The translations under genes and the position numbers were made by a program. From Agriotes lineatus (taxonomy: Eukaryota > Arthropoda > Insecta > Coleoptera > Elateridae), in the NCBI GenBank assembly GCA_940337035.1, contig CALNHX010002663.1, positions 62,001 to 126,000 of the forward strand: a DNA stretch of 64,000 bases, written 5' to 3'. Shown one piece after another: positions 21,995 to 34,010 of the stretch; position 1 is the stretch's first letter, and every line of letters begins with the position of its first letter. The notes under the pieces were generated by a model. It was given only the letters and a program-made list of their open reading frames with translations, had not been told where the DNA came from and did not search any database.

Positions 21995-23384
21995 TAAAAT
22001 AATTAGTAAAAAATGTTTCCTTCGGAGTTCGGAATAAGAAAAAAAACTTGAATAACTGGTTTGGTTTGGTAGAGCCATGGCTCCTTCGCTCCTCATAGTG
22101 AGCCGCCACTGATTTCAGAGTCTACTTACAACAAAAACAATTATTTTAAAAATATATGGTCAACCGTTTTCTGTTCTTCTGATACTAATGAAAAGGGAGT
22201 ATGAAACGAAAAATTAGTAGTAAAATTTTGGTCAAGTTTCAACTCCACTATTTTTGTACATAAATCTATCTTTTCATAATTATCTAGAGGAATCAGTGTC
22301 ACAACAATAAAAAGAAGTTCTTAACCACGCTGCTTTAACAAATCTTTAAATAATCGAGCAGTAACTGAATCACTTCAACTAGGTTTCTAAAGATATTATA
22401 TGATACATATTTGTTGCACGGACATCTTGGCGCAACAAACGCTCGACGATGTTACATAATTCTCTATGCTCCAAACAGGCCACGAGTAAACAGAAAGGAC
22501 GTCTATTTTTATTGCAGTTTTCCTACGCCTACTACTTGAAAGTATTAAACGAGCCCTGCTGCTGGCGACTGCGTAAACACGCCAGTTTCGGTTTCTTTGA
22601 TTAATCAATTCTCCCCCGGTGCCACATGCTAATAAGGTCGCCGCAGATAAGGGGCTGCGGATGGCGATAATCGTACGGAGCGACAAAATCACAGAAACGC
22701 TACGATAGGGAAACAAAGAACAATGCAATTATGTCAATAGGGCAAGCATCCAATTGCGATCGCGTACGCGAGGCGAGGGTGAAGCGAACTCTCTCTCGTG
22801 CCCCACCTACACCGCGAATTATTACAGCGGCCTTCACTTGCAACCGCGGTTGTGTAACCAATTACACGGCCAACCTACACATATAATTAAACAGATGCAG
22901 ATATGTGTCAAACCGAGTTTATTATATCAACAGCATATGTGAATGGGCTAAAAATAAGCGGAAGTGGGCTGCGGGAGGCAGCATTGGAGCACATAGCGAA
23001 GTATTTAAAATTGGTTTAGTTCGGAACATCTTAATTGTTAAACCTAGTGATCTTCGACTCCGAAATGTAAAAGACGATAAAGATCATGAATGAATGAACT
23101 GTTATAGAGTCATTTCTGTAACATTAAGATAAGTTTGACTAGGGCCGTAACTAATAAGGTGATACGTACGAAAATTTTGAAGTACATACGTACCTATAAG
23201 TGTTATTATTATTTTTGTTTTGAGTTCATATGTTACTAATAATATGAACTTTTATTTAGAATTGCGTTTTGTTTTTTATTCGAATTCCTATTATTTTGTT
23301 TGTGTTTCTAATAACAATGAAATTGTAAAAGAAATACTAGATACATAGTAAAGCGAATTACATTAATTCACAAAGAAAAAGGAA
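21995..23384. other. Non-coding stretch with a GC-richer island at about 22400-22940
   Basis: No gene is recognised. The segment about 22400-22940 is CpG-rich and free of TE signatures; it contains GCGATCGC-type and CCGCGG palindromes and is a candidate regulatory element. Overlapping short frames there on both strands look compositional. Confidence 0.4.
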
Positions 23385-23470
23385 AATTGCACTCGGTGGG
23401 ATTCGAACCCGTGTTCTCAGACGTCGTATGCGCTGACAAGGAATGCGCGGCCGACAACGATAAAACGTAA
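23385..23470 (-). mobile_element. tRNA-derived SINE-like fragment
   Basis: On the minus strand CACGGGTTCGAATCCCACCG followed by AGTGC is a perfect T-arm/B-box (GGTTCGAATCC) with a tRNA-like 3' stem. Upstream, GCGCATTCCTTGTCAGCGCA, TACGACGTCTGAGAAC resembles the middle of tRNA-derived SINEs. No clean A-box is present, and no intact cloverleaf can be drawn. The 3' side runs into A/T-rich text. The boundaries are approximate. Confidence 0.45.
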
Positions 23471-24257
23471 CAGACGCAACCAGGTAGACACGCAGGCCCA
23501 ACACACGTGTATATATAAGAAAATATGTTCTGTTGACTTCATAATAATATGCTGCTTTTTTATCTAATTTTATTTATGTTCTATTATGTTCGACGCGTTT
23601 TTGTGGTATATGTTAAAAGTCAGTGATGGTGACAGGCGGTTGAATGTAAAAAATTTAAACTTACTAACGTGAAAATTTCATAGATGATAATAATTCTACT
23701 CACCAGGGGGTACAGACCCACCCCCCCTGGCCTATTCATGCTTCTGGCACCTTATCGCTACCTTCTCTGGTTGGGTCAACTGTCGGTACTTTTCGCTAGA
23801 GTTGCCTAATATTAACCTGCTAGATTAACTATTCTTGCAAACCGTACAGAATTAGCAATGCCGATGCCTATACGTCCGTTTACTACCCGCTGCGGAACAA
23901 CAGTCTCCGCGAACTCACTAAGCGGAGCAACACGTCATCGCGGAATCCCTAGCCGGAACAACATATCTCTGAGGGATCCACTCCCCTCAATTGTAATTGT
24001 AAACATGTAATCAGCCATCACGAGCAAGAACCTCTGACGTCTACCATCTGCTGTAGTCTAAAAAAAACTAACAACATGGTGAAATCAACTAACACGTGCA
24101 TTTTACAGTAGCTACCATCTGACGCATTAAAAATTAGTACATGCTTACGCTGTTTATGGACTGTTTCATTCTATTTCGAAATGTTATATGTACATATATA
24201 TTATTCTATATCTCTCCTTATCTATGTAGTCAGTTATTATGTTTGTATATGTTATAT
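23471..24257. other. Non-coding, nothing assigned
   Basis: Contains a moderately GC-rich block at about 23700-24060 with repeated GGAACAACA/GGAGCAACA-like phrases, possibly a fragment of an LTR or another repeat. No terminal repeats or primer-binding site were found. Confidence 0.35.
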
Positions 24258-25015
24258 CAGGGTTGTACAACTTCAAGGGGCCCAAGGGCCTCTGTAAAAG
24301 ATGTGAAGGTTATGAGGGCCGCAACATAAAATGTGTCGTATGCGACTTTGTCAGTGATTTCTAATAAATATTAAACGTGTATATTTGAATACTAATTTTT
24401 ATTTATTCAAGAAACTTAGGTTGCATTACAAAAAGCATTGCAATATAAAAGAGATATAGCTACAAGGTGTTCCCTGAGGTAACCGACAAACTTAGACCAT
24501 GTGTTCGAGAGGTGGTTCTAAGCAGAAAAAAAATCATATTCACTTTAAGTTAATTCCTTTCCGTTCTTGACATACAGACAAAAGAAAAAAATTACATCAA
24601 TGAATGTAAATTTACGTGTAGAGATAAGTAAGCTAGATAAAATGACATTTGTTGATAAGTAAAAACTGTCAAAGTAATCATTAATTAACAACAATCAACA
24701 ACTAGAAGAACTAAACACTACTAAAAAACAATCAAAAACAGGTGTCTGATCGCTACAGAACCATTCGCGTTGGTGGCAACTGCCAGACTGAGACAACGGA
24801 CAAGTCAAGTCTTGCATAGGAGGTGGGCGGGACTGTTTCCAGATAAAGTGAATTTTTTTACTAATGAGATATTTTTGTACCTTTCTCCGATGTACCTATT
24901 TTATATTGTTTTCAATTATTTTTAATGTATATTCAAATTCATGTTTTCTGAAAGTATAGTATCTATCGATCGGCTGGCCGCATGCGGCCCGCGGGCCACA
25001 TGTTGGACAGCCCTG
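24258..25015. mobile_element. Non-autonomous hAT element, 8-bp TSD
   Basis: Termini CAGGGTTGTACAAC (left) and GTTGGACAGCCCTG (right) are inverted repeats of the CAGGG.TGTCCAAC type common in hAT elements. They are followed inward by GGCC-rich subterminal motifs such as CCGCGGGCC. A perfect 8-bp direct repeat TGTTATAT flanks it (24250-24257 and 25016-25023). No transposase motif is left in the interior. Confidence 0.85.
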
Positions 25016-25023
25016 TGTTATAT

Positions 25024-26121
25024 GATCGCATACGCCAATAACCACAAAAAAAGGCGCACTTTAATATTAACTGGTAAATTGTGCCACATATTTATTATTA
25101 ACTTGCAAAGTTTGGTACATTTTTTCACTGGTGCTTAACTTTTGCCAGTCCATATCCGAAATATTAAAATCTCGGTATCGTAATCTGTCCGTGGGTGTGA
25201 GGGGGTAAACAGAATACAAGGAAAACTCGCTACACGTGTTTCTCAATGCGGAATATGGACAAAAACTGTAAGATATTTGAAACCCACAAAATTATGAGAA
25301 AAGACGTGAACAGTCCTAATAATTCATGATGGACAAAAACAAAAATAGTTTACAAGTTAGGTGATTTATAATGCTAGAAACGTTAGTTTAACCATTAACG
25401 GATAAACAAGGAGGCAAGCTTAATTTTGTAACTAGAAGTAGTAACAAAAATGTATATAAATGAAACAAACAAACAAGTCGTTATTTGATAAGCTTGAATA
25501 ATCCAATTATCAATTGTTTTCGGCTAAGTTCCGGTTGCCTTACATAACACAATTTTTAAATCATACTGCAAGATCTGATTCTGGGCTTATAGTCATGCCG
25601 CAATAAAGGATTATGCTTTTCATACTACATATAATCTTTGTAGCTGTCGCTTGTCGTTCTTATTAGTTGTCAGTTTTGACATCCGCATTATAGTATTACA
25701 ATTGAAAGTCATTGTTACGAACCTCATAAAGTGTAGCTGGTTGGTGATAAAATGCTTTCAGATCAATAAACATAAGATTTTGTTCTCAGTTTCAAACAAT
25801 TGATTATCGCCGCTTGCAAGTCGAAAGTCTAAGAAGAAAATTATGTAGTTGTAATGAAAATTGGGTAAAAGTTCGATATACCAGAGCTACCCAGGCGAGC
25901 AGTCTCTTGGAGATTCTGGGGGGCGGGGGGGGGGGGGGGGGGTTACACAATGTTGTTAGTTCCCACTCTCTACGATACCTGCAAAGAGGACTTTTGGGGA
26001 GCAACTTTGCCCCTTGCTAAAAGGTCAAGCTAAAAATCGGTTTATTTAAATAGTTACATCGCATATTGTGCTTCAATATAATTATAGATATTAACGATAC
26101 AAGTTTGATTATGAGCATCTT
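25024..26121. other. Non-coding stretch with a long poly-G tract
   Basis: No gene is recognised. GGGGGG-C-(G)18 at 25918-25942 is a striking homopolymer in AT-rich DNA. Near 25130-25200 a short segment resembles 10490-10570. Confidence 0.5.
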
Positions 26122-26190
26122 AACGAAACGAGTTTGATTGCCAAAACGAGGCGGTGAGCCGAGTTTTGCAGCAATCAAACGAGTTTCGTT
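26122..26190. repeat. Short palindromic hairpin
   Basis: AACGAAACGAGTTTGATTGC, then AAAACGAGGC, is mirrored around GGTGA to end GTTTCGTT, giving arms of about 32 bp with few mismatches. Typical of tiny foldback MITE remnants; no TSD was found. Confidence 0.65.
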
Positions 26191-26262
26191 GTGTGCCATA
26201 ACCTAACGTGTATTGTTCAATATTTTATCTTCATCAATAAACTCTGGTTCACTGTATAAAAA

Positions 26263-26326
26263 GAGTGCGGTAATATTCATTACCGCACTGAGTGCGGTAA
26301 TATCTGTCCATTACCGCACTGAGTGC
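26263..26326. repeat. Tandem duplicated hairpin unit
   Basis: GAGTGCGGTAATATTCATTACCGCACT (27 bp) is followed directly by a 31-bp second unit with the same arms and a longer loop, then a third partial GAGTGC. Each unit is itself a perfect inverted repeat (AGTGCGGTAAT/ATTACCGCACT). Confidence 0.85.
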
Positions 26327-26402
26327 CTATATATCACCGTGTGTAATTCTAGCTTGTTGAGATTAGTTGCAACCTCTTATCGTGTGCAGTAAACATCCTT
26401 AA

Positions 26403-26960
26403 TTACATGAAAGCACAATATGGGGTGGCACTGTATATAAATGAACAGAAGAAGGGGTGACGCTTAAAACTCAAGATATCAGCACCAGTACCGGCAAGGA
26501 GAAAAGCAGAAGATTTTCCAAATGCGTATCCTGTATAACTTTTCAAGTTAGGAAGCTGAAGATATGTGACGATGGCACTTGGTGTTAATGATAATTGATT
26601 GATGTCCACTCGCTGTACAGTGCACTTTCCGTTATTGAAAAAAAACTATCATGATTCGTGTGAGCTGTGTAGTCTTTCACAAACCTCTGATTTCTGTATC
26701 CAGTACCATGTCTCTTAAGAAAAGCTTACAATTTTAAAAACTTGTTTACATCTATATTTTCTTTTACAGAGAGATCATTGAATTTACCACCAACATGAAT
26801 TTTTATATTTCTTCGACAACTCGTCCGCAAATAGGCTAAAAGTGTAGTTTCATTAACGGTCCTTATTTGGTCCCAAACTTGCAGCTTTAGCTTTCTCCTT
26901 AATCTCTACTGGACTATTGATGATTTCTTCATCACTGCTAATACACCGAGTTTCATTCAT
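26403..26960 (-). pseudogene. Crypton-like tyrosine recombinase pseudogene
   Basis: The minus strand begins at an ATG (26960-26958) with MNETRCISSDEEII, then AKAASLGPNK, stops, FADELSKKYKNS, and after breaks KFLKL and AFLKRHGTGYR. The C-terminal frame 26609-26403 reads VDINQLSLTPSAIVTYLQLP, NLKSYTGYAFGKSS, GADILSFKRH. These blocks follow the order seen in insect Crypton-type recombinases (LAYFEELSKKYK, AFLKRKS, NGKCTVQ, LPNPKSYTGHCFRRSSATLL, GADITALKRHGGW) as I recall them. The catalytic HxxR box has become YAFGK, the middle domain is largely deleted and there are several stops, so it is inactive. No element ends were found. Confidence 0.65.
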
Positions 26961-28399
26961 TTTTGCAAATTTTTAGCCACAGATTTTGGAAGATATTTGT
27001 TTGTTTATGTTTTCTTACAAGGTTCGGATGACAACCACGCGTTGTCAACTATTGGAACTTTAAAATACATACAAATCAGTAAATTTTATTAAGTAGCAAA
27101 GAGGTGTTGCAAAAAATATATGGAACTTGTTGGCATAACACGAAATTCGATTTATTTTTGAAAAACTGTCTACGCCACTGCATTCTTATCAAAAAGTGGC
27201 TCAAGTACGTAGAAATTTTTATTTCTGTTTTTATAAATAAGGGAGATATAGCCACAAAACAAAAAATCCAATTTTTGTTTATAACTCCGAAACAAAAGAC
27301 GATAGCCAATATTGGTTTGCATCATTAAGCTTTTCTTTAAAAAAAACGGAACACAATAATATGATAAAACAGTTCCTATAAACATAGGACCGGATATGAT
27401 TTTTAAGGGAGATATCTCCGAGAAAGGTAAAGGAGAAAACATATAAGTAGTTATGAGTAGCTGATTACGATCGTGAAGTGGCGAATTTCAATCGTTAGGT
27501 TCGCTTTTCTCGAAAACTAACCTTTTCGAATATCGAATTATAATTAACTAAAATTTCGATTGTAAGAAGTTACAACCCTGCCCCATAAAATACCACTTCT
27601 GAAACATACGTTTTTTTCAATACCATCTAATTAAGCATGAAAAGTAGCGTATATACGCCAAATTGCACCAAATTTGCTGTATGTGTACTATTTCAATTAA
27701 ATAAAATGTTTTTTTATTACCCTTCCCATGGTTGCAGCGCCCTGAAAACGGATCTCCAGATGTATGTTTATAGGAACTTTTTGGTCGTCTTATTGAGTAC
27801 TATTGGCACCCCCAAATATTGCCCCTATAGCCGCCCTTGTGTGGGGAACAATCTGCACACCTAATACGTAGCGGCGCTGCTACTGCCGATTGAAACACCC
27901 TGTTGATGGTTTTTCGTTCGAACAGCTAGGGGTTTATTCTCAAAATGTATAGGTATACGGATTTTTATAACCCAAGAAGGTTATAAAACCTTACCTATGG
28001 AATATCAAATGATTTTTTTTTTGTAAAACATTTGCGAGACTAACCCGAAACGATGCCATATAACTAACTACAAGAGAAAATCTGCTGCTTAATTACGACA
28101 GGAAACATAATAAAAGTGTAGATATGAAGATTTTATAAAGTAAAGAAGGGAAAGAAGGTGCTGAGATAGCAAGGTGTTGCTTTTATTGTGTCCGGGTTTT
28201 ATACAGAGCCTGCGTATTTTCCAATAGTATTTTCTTTAGCAGACGAATCTAAGGAAATTGGGCTTGTCGAGCATAAAACTAATTCAGATGAAGGCGGTAA
28301 TATTATATCCCACAGAGTAGTCCAATTTACCGTTATTTGCTGTTTGCTATACTATAATACTCCAATTGGCAGCAACGAACTAATCGAGTTATAACTGAA
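26961..28399. other. Non-coding, repeat-like AT-rich sequence
   Basis: Overlapping frames on both strands at 27076-27442 look like a decayed repeat (phrases AAGGGAGATAT occur twice, at about 27240 and 27406) rather than a gene. ACACCCTGT near 27895 resembles a MITE terminus without a partner. Nothing else is supported. Confidence 0.35.
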
Positions 28400-28940
28400 T
28401 TGTCTTTTTCTAGCCCTACCGCATCAATCAACTTCTCCAGCGAGGCGCCAAGTTGTTGAGATTTGACGGGCGAGCGGCATTTAAAGTTTAAACTCGCATC
28501 TCTCGTGCGATTCTCGGCTGCGAACAACCGTTCGACGTATTACTTAATGTATCTATGCCAAAGTAACGGCAACCAGGATGGTGGCCGGTGTGTAAACACG
28601 CTGTAAACAAACGCATGCAACGCTGCACGTGGACGTGGGGCTCACTCGAAAAGACAACTAGGTCACAGGTCGATGCGAAATCAGGTCGCACGCGCAGCCC
28701 GGCCGGGTCCGGGTTTCTGGGCCAATGTGCGTCCTATTTCGGAAGTTTGCAGCTCGCGGAGGGCTTCGAAGGACGGAGGAAAATGGGAAGCGAGTCCTTC
28801 GAGATGGTATCGACTTTCTCGCCGCGGCCTGTGCAAGTCGCTGCACGATTTCGGGAGATTTCACCTACATACCTGGGCCGGTTCAAATATCGGACCTGCA
28901 ATCAGGTTCGAATTATCTAATCACGTTCGCCCATTATGAA
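28400..28940. promoter_or_regulatory. GC-rich TE-free island, candidate regulatory element
   Basis: Strikingly GC- and CpG-rich compared with flanks (28600-28870 in particular). Several overlapping frames on both strands up to 110 aa follow from composition; none has a recognisable domain. It may be a conserved element or an alternative first exon/promoter of the Glut4EF-like gene. That is inference from position only. Confidence 0.35.
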
Positions 28941-31660
28941 ATTCGCAAATATCGGTTCTCTGTAGTTCCTGTTTAAAACGGTTATTATTAGTTAAAGACG
29001 GGCTAATGAGGTCAAACTTATTACGAAAACATTGCACCACATGAATCTTCCAGGTTATTTTCAAGTGAAAATTCTAATAACACTTGGCGTGTTCACTGTT
29101 TTCAGTGTATAAAACGCATTCTTAAACCATGACTTTTCGTAATACGAACATTTTACTGATTTCTTCTGCTCGTACCTAACATGTCTTTTTGTTCGGTATC
29201 GACTTGTGTCAATTTCTATAGCGCAACAGTATTATGACTGATAATTTGAACACGTTATAAGAAATAATGAAAAGAAAAGAGTAACATAATTTTTAAATTT
29301 CATTGGATACAGAACACCCATGAATGAAAATCCAACATTCTCCAATATATTGTTATGAACACATTTTAAGCCTTTATGATTATAATAGCAATTAATAACA
29401 CTTCAGAAATCTGCTAGTTTGTTTATATATTGTATAAAATAGCATTTGCCTTAATAATTTGTAAAACGGTATTAAAATTTCTGTCAATCTTGATTTGAAC
29501 AGCAAAATAATTTAAACGAATGTAACATTAAAGAAAAACAAACAATTGGGGAAAGGAAGCCAAGCTGTGAAGTGGTGTTAATTTTAGTTTCCCCAATAAA
29601 TAATTATTAATACCTAAATAAATACCCTTTTCCCAATTCAGTGTATTTAAGTTAATTATATATCCTTTGGGTACGCTGTAGTAGGTTGCGTTAATTCATA
29701 GCACCTCTCAGAGGTTTATAAAAAGTTATCTATTTGCGCATCGAGTGGTAGCTGATTTTTCGGAGGCTGTGTATGAGGTTCGAGCAGTATAATTGTATCC
29801 CTGGAAGCTAGAGGTAGGCAGCGACCTTCGTGGGAAACAATTGCTGAATCGGAGGTGTTTTCGGAGGGGTCGAGCTATACGGGTCGTTCCGCAAGTTATC
29901 TGCAGGCCAAAGGAGAAAGGGGGCTCCAAGCATTGTGGGACTTGCTGGGGGCTTGAGTTAAGCCCTAGTCTCCATAGCAAAAGCAACAGAAAGGCCAGGA
30001 AAATTTATCGTAAGGTTTCACTTGTCGTCGGTTTTTATTTACTTCCGGCAGACGGGTCATCCGAGTGTTTTTTGTTTATGACGTGTATTTACTTACTGCT
30101 ATTGTTATCACCTAGGAAACGCTTTAATTATGCAATTACGGATAATTATAGAGGAATAACGAACTTGTTTTGCGAAATTGTGAGGTGGGATCGCCATATA
30201 TAAATTTGGTTCCCATTAGTTAAAATATCCAGTATTGTAGCGATCCCAATGGTTAAATAAATATTGTTAAAAGCGTTTACAATTTTAAATTATTAAAGAT
30301 ATAACACAATAATTACGTTGATAGCAAATGTATTTTCAATATTTTATACAAATCAAGATAATATTTGTTAAGATGTAGAGACCCAACCCTTTGATAGGAT
30401 AGTCCTTTATTTAAATCTAATAATAGTATCATATACACCGTATGAGAATATAAACTTTTTTATTACAACAAATTATAAAACCACTACAAGATATATATGT
30501 ATTATTAGCACAAAAAAATTAGGACAACTTCTGAAACCATTAGCCATGCATTTTTATTATTTTAAGTGATTAGATGACATTAACTATCATCTGACAGGTT
30601 AGAATTATTCACATGTCATATCAAGCTACAATATAAAACAATTAAAAACTAACTAAACGGACAATCTGATGAATAACTACACCCTTTTCTAAGAAAGAAT
30701 TAATCATAGCTTTTGAAACTGAACTTACTTTAGGCATAACTGACAGTGCCAATTTGAAATAATTTCAAAGTTATTCGTATCCCCATTGCCAATTAAAAAT
30801 TCAAACTCACACAGCTAAAAAACGTCCTAGCTTTGAAAATTGAAACAGTGTCGATTATGAATTCACATTATGTTGATATTCTAGAATGAAATATTCATAC
30901 ATACCTAAGTCATTGCATAACTATCACCGACTGTCATGTAAAAATTTTATTTGAAAATTAACTTAAAAATCAACACTTAATGTAACATCTGCTACATAAC
31001 CATTTTTATTATAAAAACATTTTGTTTTTGATTAAACATGCGTAATTTAAAATTTGGCAATTTATGCAACTTGACATTTGTACTACTATAGTAACTGTTA
31101 TATTTAAATTAAAAACATCAGAAGTAATATAGCACGTGATCTAATTTTTTCAAAGCCAAGCTTGATTTCGTTTTCATTGGCGCATTGTACATTACTGAAA
31201 GATAATTTCAAGACTGCAGGTTGTTCTAATAGATGACAAAACTAGTCTCTCCCTATGCCATAGTAAAATCAAAACGCATGCAACTGGCATGCGTACAAAA
31301 CATATTTGACACAACATAGTACATAATTTCTACACTGCGTTCACTCCATTTGGATTCTGAGCAGGCATTGAATACGTATTCTTTTAACGGTGTAAGGAAT
31401 AGTTAGTAGCAAACACATCAAATTCAAAGCAGAACATTACTAATTTCTCCAGTCCAGCACCATACCATGAGTGGGTTTTCTTTAACTGACGTGCTTTCCA
31501 AAAGTTAAAAAATGTCAATGTAATTTTGACATTAGTAACTTTTCTATTTGATGCACTGGTAAACATATTCACATTCAGGGCCTGAACAGAAACAGAAATG
31601 TTATGGATTTCCTTAATCTTTATTTGGATACGTACTGTCATATACAATGCAACTAGTGGG
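28941..31660. other. Non-coding; moderately complex block at about 29690-30210
   Basis: The block about 29690-30210 has balanced composition and open frames on both strands (136 aa plus strand, 86 aa minus strand) without motifs. It could be a conserved non-coding element. The remainder is AT-rich with no supportable feature. Confidence 0.35.
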
Positions 31661-31790
31661 TTCTTGATTATCAAATAATCATTTCTGTTTACACGAGATA
31701 TATTGCTTGGCAATCACGCGAGCCGAAGAACGAGCGTGTTTGCTAAAACAATATATCGAACGGAAACAGAAATGATTTGATAATCAAGAA
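31661..31790. repeat. Palindromic MITE-like element
   Basis: TTCTTGATTATCAAATAATC, ATTTCTGTTTACACGAGATA, TATTG is mirrored at 31740-31790 to end GATAATCAAGAA, with arms of about 55 bp around a loop containing GCGAGCCGAAGAACGAGCGT. No TSD is evident. Confidence 0.75.
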
Positions 31791-33043
31791 GACATGAGTT
31801 TCATTCGGTTAGATTATATCACGAGTCAATAAATAACGTTTGAACAGTTTATTTATAAATATTAAAAGTACAGTTAGTGTGGTTGCCATGACGATTATAC
31901 TTTGATCAGCTAACGCGATGTTTTTGAAGATATTTGATAATCAGTTATTAGTCAAGAAGGTATATCATTATCATCGTTGCTATGGACATTATCAAAAGTT
32001 AGCAACCACCTGTGCGAATTTATATTATAAAAATTCAATCCAGTGACTGTCAATCAGTTTAAGCAACTAAATCCTTTAATGTTTTGTAGGACTGTTATGA
32101 TATTTATATGTATAGTTTATTATGCAAAGTTGTTTTGTTTGAAGTCCTCTAACTATCCTTAAATTTAATGGCCATACTATGAATCACTCTGTAGATGGAA
32201 TAAGTGTTTTTAAGTTCAAGAGGTGAAAGTTAATGTTGTATTCTATGCTAGGAACAATAAATATTGTACATTCTTCGTAGCTTATCACAATTTCCCAGTA
32301 CAACTTTGTGTGATGACTAATAAATTGCATTAGGCTGTAAGTTCATATCTGACTTTTTTGTCTACTTGGACCAGTAGCAAAAATATGTTCTTCAGCAGTA
32401 AATGTCAAAACAAAAAATTGCAACAAATGTAGCAAGCTCTGAGGAATAATAGAAGTAAGCAAAACTTTGATTTAATAGTGAAACATATATTTCATTTCGT
32501 ATTGCAGGTCCATTTATTTAATTTAACGAGAATTTAGCGTTAATGGTAAAATACGAACGTTGGCATTATTTAGTACTAATAGACCGTATGTATTTCTAAA
32601 TCTCTGCTAACCCAGAAATTTTATTTCGAACTATGTGCATACTAGCTATTTGCAACAAAGAGCTTGATTATATCTATCCCAAAAATCCTAGATATCAAAT
32701 AAATAATTATCTGGCTGATATAACATATATGCAAAACTAGCTGACGGAAGAATCCCACAAGCCAAACAATTTTCCAGTAGTCCCGATTTTGATGATCCGA
32801 CATTCTGAGCTCCCAAATTATAAAGCCGCAATGAAAGGCGAGATACGCAAGATAATTGTTAAGATACATCTAATAGTAAGTTGCGTGACGCACCGCACTA
32901 ACGTCTTTTAAATAGGAAATGGGGTTTCGTGTATATAACGTATAAATTTCGTAGAGATATTCATATTACTATGTTTCATTTATACCTATAAATTCTTTGA
33001 TCACAATTTTTGGACTATGCGAATGGAGTGAAATCAACATATA
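31791..33043. other. Non-coding, nothing assigned
   Basis: AT-rich. A weak inverted similarity around GTGGTTGC...GCAACCAC spans about 31880-32010 and may be an old palindromic insertion. No gene is seen. Confidence 0.35.
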
Positions 33044-33263
33044 CAAGGTGTTCCACAATAGGATTTTATAAATTACCCACGGCGTTCAGATTACTTTAAA
33101 TCAACGTGCCGGTTTTCAATTGTTTCTGCTCCAACCTTACTTCTTAATGTAAATGTTAATTCTCATCTTGTGGACAAGTAGTTGAAGATCGAATCATACA
33201 AACAGAAACGTGTGAATAGAGTATCTGGGCAAGCTATGGACATTCTGTTGTGAAACACCCTTG
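33044..33263. mobile_element. Putative MITE with short terminal inverted repeats
   Basis: CAAGGTGTTCCACAAT at the left is mirrored by TTGTGAAACACCCTTG at the right; the left flank is TA and the right flank is AC, so the duplication is not preserved. There is no coding content. Confidence 0.5.
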
Positions 33264-33379
33264 ACATTAGTCTTTTGTCACTTTAATATACAATTTAATT
33301 ATTATACCAGTAGCGAAAAACGAGCTTAATTTCTGTAGTATCTATCTACCAATAATTATGGCAGATACAGGGAATGGTA

Positions 33380-34010
33380 ACCAATTAAATAAGTGCGCGT
33401 TCCAGGTCACGAGTCACCCTAGTGGCGTGTCGTTCTTCAGGAAAGTGAAAAACCACTCACCGAGTTTCCAGAGGCGAAGTAAAAGGATAAAAGTGCTAAT
33501 AGTTACGTTATGGTAAGTGGCGTATTACGATATTCGCGGAGAAAGGCTAAATAGCTTAATGCCGCGACCGCACAGGTGAGCTTGCGAAACGAAGTTTCTT
33601 AATCGCAAGTAGCGCGGCTTATCCAACACGACATTCACCGTGCATGGATGGTTAACCTATTTCTCCTCGAATCGGTGTCAGCTCTCTGGTGACGCCATTA
33701 GTATTTGATCTAGTGCCGAACCGGGTGGAAACCCGCTTTTCATTAGCGGGCAATTAACAAAGGTCGCTCCTTATCGAAAGTGCACCGAGGCCAGATTGAG
33801 ACAAGGATGCCGCTATCCTTGTTGCTGAATGCGCTCGAACTTGAGCAATATCCGCAAAATAGTAGGAAAGGTGCGTCCACGATAACCTTAAAACAAGAAC
33901 AAAGGGGCTGCGTACACGCCGGTGTGTCACGGGAAACATGACAACTCGCGGATTTCTGACCACACGGCGCCGAACGCTGCAATTGCTGGTAACCCAATTT
34001 CTGCCGTTTT
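33380..34010. promoter_or_regulatory. GC-richer TE-free island, candidate regulatory element
   Basis: Balanced, CpG-containing sequence with no TE or coding signature. It contains small palindromic phrases such as CCCGCTTTTCATTAGCGGGC (33730s) and many potential homeodomain and bHLH motifs. It lies 3.5 kb downstream (in gene orientation) of the first coding exon, so an intronic enhancer is plausible but unproven. Confidence 0.35.

Noticed and set aside
23690..24060. Possible LTR of an LTR retrotransposon
   Set aside because: No TG...CA ends, no second copy in the window, no primer-binding site or polypurine tract.
26263..26326. Possible CRISPR-like repeat array
   Set aside because: Units abut without spacers, are perfect hairpins, and the DNA is clearly eukaryotic.
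27076..27442. Overlapping 74-90 aa frames on both strands
   Set aside because: Mirror-image frames in AT-rich, repeat-like sequence; no motif.
28588..28976. Several overlapping 68-110 aa frames on both strands
   Set aside because: All derive from the same GC-rich block; compositional, no domain.
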